Of a DNA stretch of 64,000 nt, positions 63,366 to 64,000 are shown in pieces. The position numbers and the translations under genes were made by a program. Source of the stretch: Prorocentrum cordatum (Eukaryota > Sar > Dinophyceae > Prorocentrales > Prorocentraceae). The stretch's first letter is position 1. The number at the start of each line of letters is the position of its first letter. A model generated the notes under the pieces. That model was not told the DNA's origin and did not search any database. It saw nothing but the letters and a program-made list of their open reading frames with translations. The stretch is from assembly GCA_963575745.1 (NCBI GenBank), contig CAUYUJ010016282.1, positions 1,071,372-1,135,371 of the forward strand, read 5' to 3'.

Positions 63366-64000
63366 GACTTCCTGGCCCTGGCCAGGAAGGCCTGTACACA
63401 AGTCCAGGGCCCACGATAGGCCTGGCCAGGGCTGGTGGTGGTGTATTGTCTGGGGCTCTGCTATCGCCGCTGCCCTCGTCTCCCTGCCCGGCCTCTCCGC
63501 GGCCGACTGGTCCACGGTTTCCAACTGCCAGGTTCAGGTGCTTGCGATCGGCCACGCCGTGAGGGCATGCAACAAAAAATTGGATCCATCGTCTGTCCTC
63601 TATCTCCGCCCTCGCGTCCCAACCTCTCCCCTGTCCCACATTTCCCACATCCATCTCTCCATCCACCACTTGCCCTTCCTCACACTTCCCCGCCATCTCC
63701 ATCCTATAATCTACTCTCTCGCTTCACCTCCCCTCCCTCCAACTTCGCCCCCCGCCCCCCCCTTTTGCGTCGCCACCTGTTCCCCCCTCCGCTCCACCTT
63801 CCTCTCTTTCTTCCTCTCTCTCTCTCTCTATCTCTTTTCTCTCTCTCTCTGCTGATCTCGCCGAATCAGCGCACTGCTTGCGGCATCTGCTGAAGCAGTG
63901 TACGTCGATGCGGCACGTCGGCCATTTTGCCAAACACGTTGTTTTTGAAGATGCCATCCTCTCTCCGTTCCCCGGTCCCTACCTTGTCCTCCTCCTCCTC
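63366..64000. other. Intergenic, pyrimidine-rich
   Basis: 63,590-63,850 is pyrimidine-rich with a TCTCTC run. GGCCAGG inverted blocks at 63,371-63,432. No gene recognised. Confidence 0.45.

Overview
The window looks like nuclear DNA of a dinoflagellate. This is inferred from the whole picture: GC-rich sequence, almost no recognisable host gene in 64 kb, a Ty1/copia element and non-LTR retrotransposons with an RNase H domain, dense families of short palindromic inverted-repeat elements, and very long micro- and minisatellites. There are no operons, Shine-Dalgarno sites or other prokaryotic features. No species can be named from the sequence alone, and no complete copy of the dinoflagellate spliced leader was seen.

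Layout. 1-7.6 kb holds short dispersed elements and no convincing gene, including a cluster of a MITE-like family (here 'family A'), a second family (B) and a 150-bp palindrome. 7.6-13.9 kb, minus strand, is a nearly full non-LTR (LINE-type) retrotransposon: ORF1 with a zinc ribbon and coiled coil, then ORF2 with endonuclease, reverse transcriptase, zinc finger, RNase H and a C-terminal CxxC region, broken by four in-frame stops and one frameshift. 15.0-16.8 kb, plus strand, is the 3' half of a second, different LINE. 16.8-19.8 kb is a tandem-repeat block with a 2.2-kb (CTA)n tract between inverted clusters of a CCAATCCCAACC-type repeat. 20.2-23 kb holds CTC/GAG tracts and a 77-bp minisatellite. 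23-32 kb is repeat-rich intergenic DNA. 32.0-34.25 kb is a 102-bp (34-codon) tandem array open in several frames. 34.3-48.4 kb is a mosaic of short elements, degenerate minisatellites and GAG tracts.

48,428-58,253 is a complete Ty1/copia-type retrotransposon with two 121-bp LTRs (115/121 identical), TG...CA ends, an AGGG target duplication and an initiator-tRNA-like primer site. It carries gag with a zinc knuckle, an aspartic protease, a linker region with two overlapping open frames, a DNA cytosine methyltransferase-like domain, integrase, reverse transcriptase and RNase H. It has several frame breaks, so this copy is probably not autonomous. A paralogous 'empty site' lies in the same window at about 22.93-23.10 kb. 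58.3-64 kb has further short elements and a 109-bp minisatellite at 61.9-63.4 kb.

The genes do not form a host pathway. Each retrotransposon carries its own copy-and-paste machinery, and the short inverted-repeat families look non-autonomous. At least nine short element families, plus one 148-bp duplication, recur within 64 kb. The best-supported is family A: four near-complete copies with 8-bp target duplications that are perfect or differ at one base and are centred on CTAG/CTTG, and two more with one-mismatch duplications.
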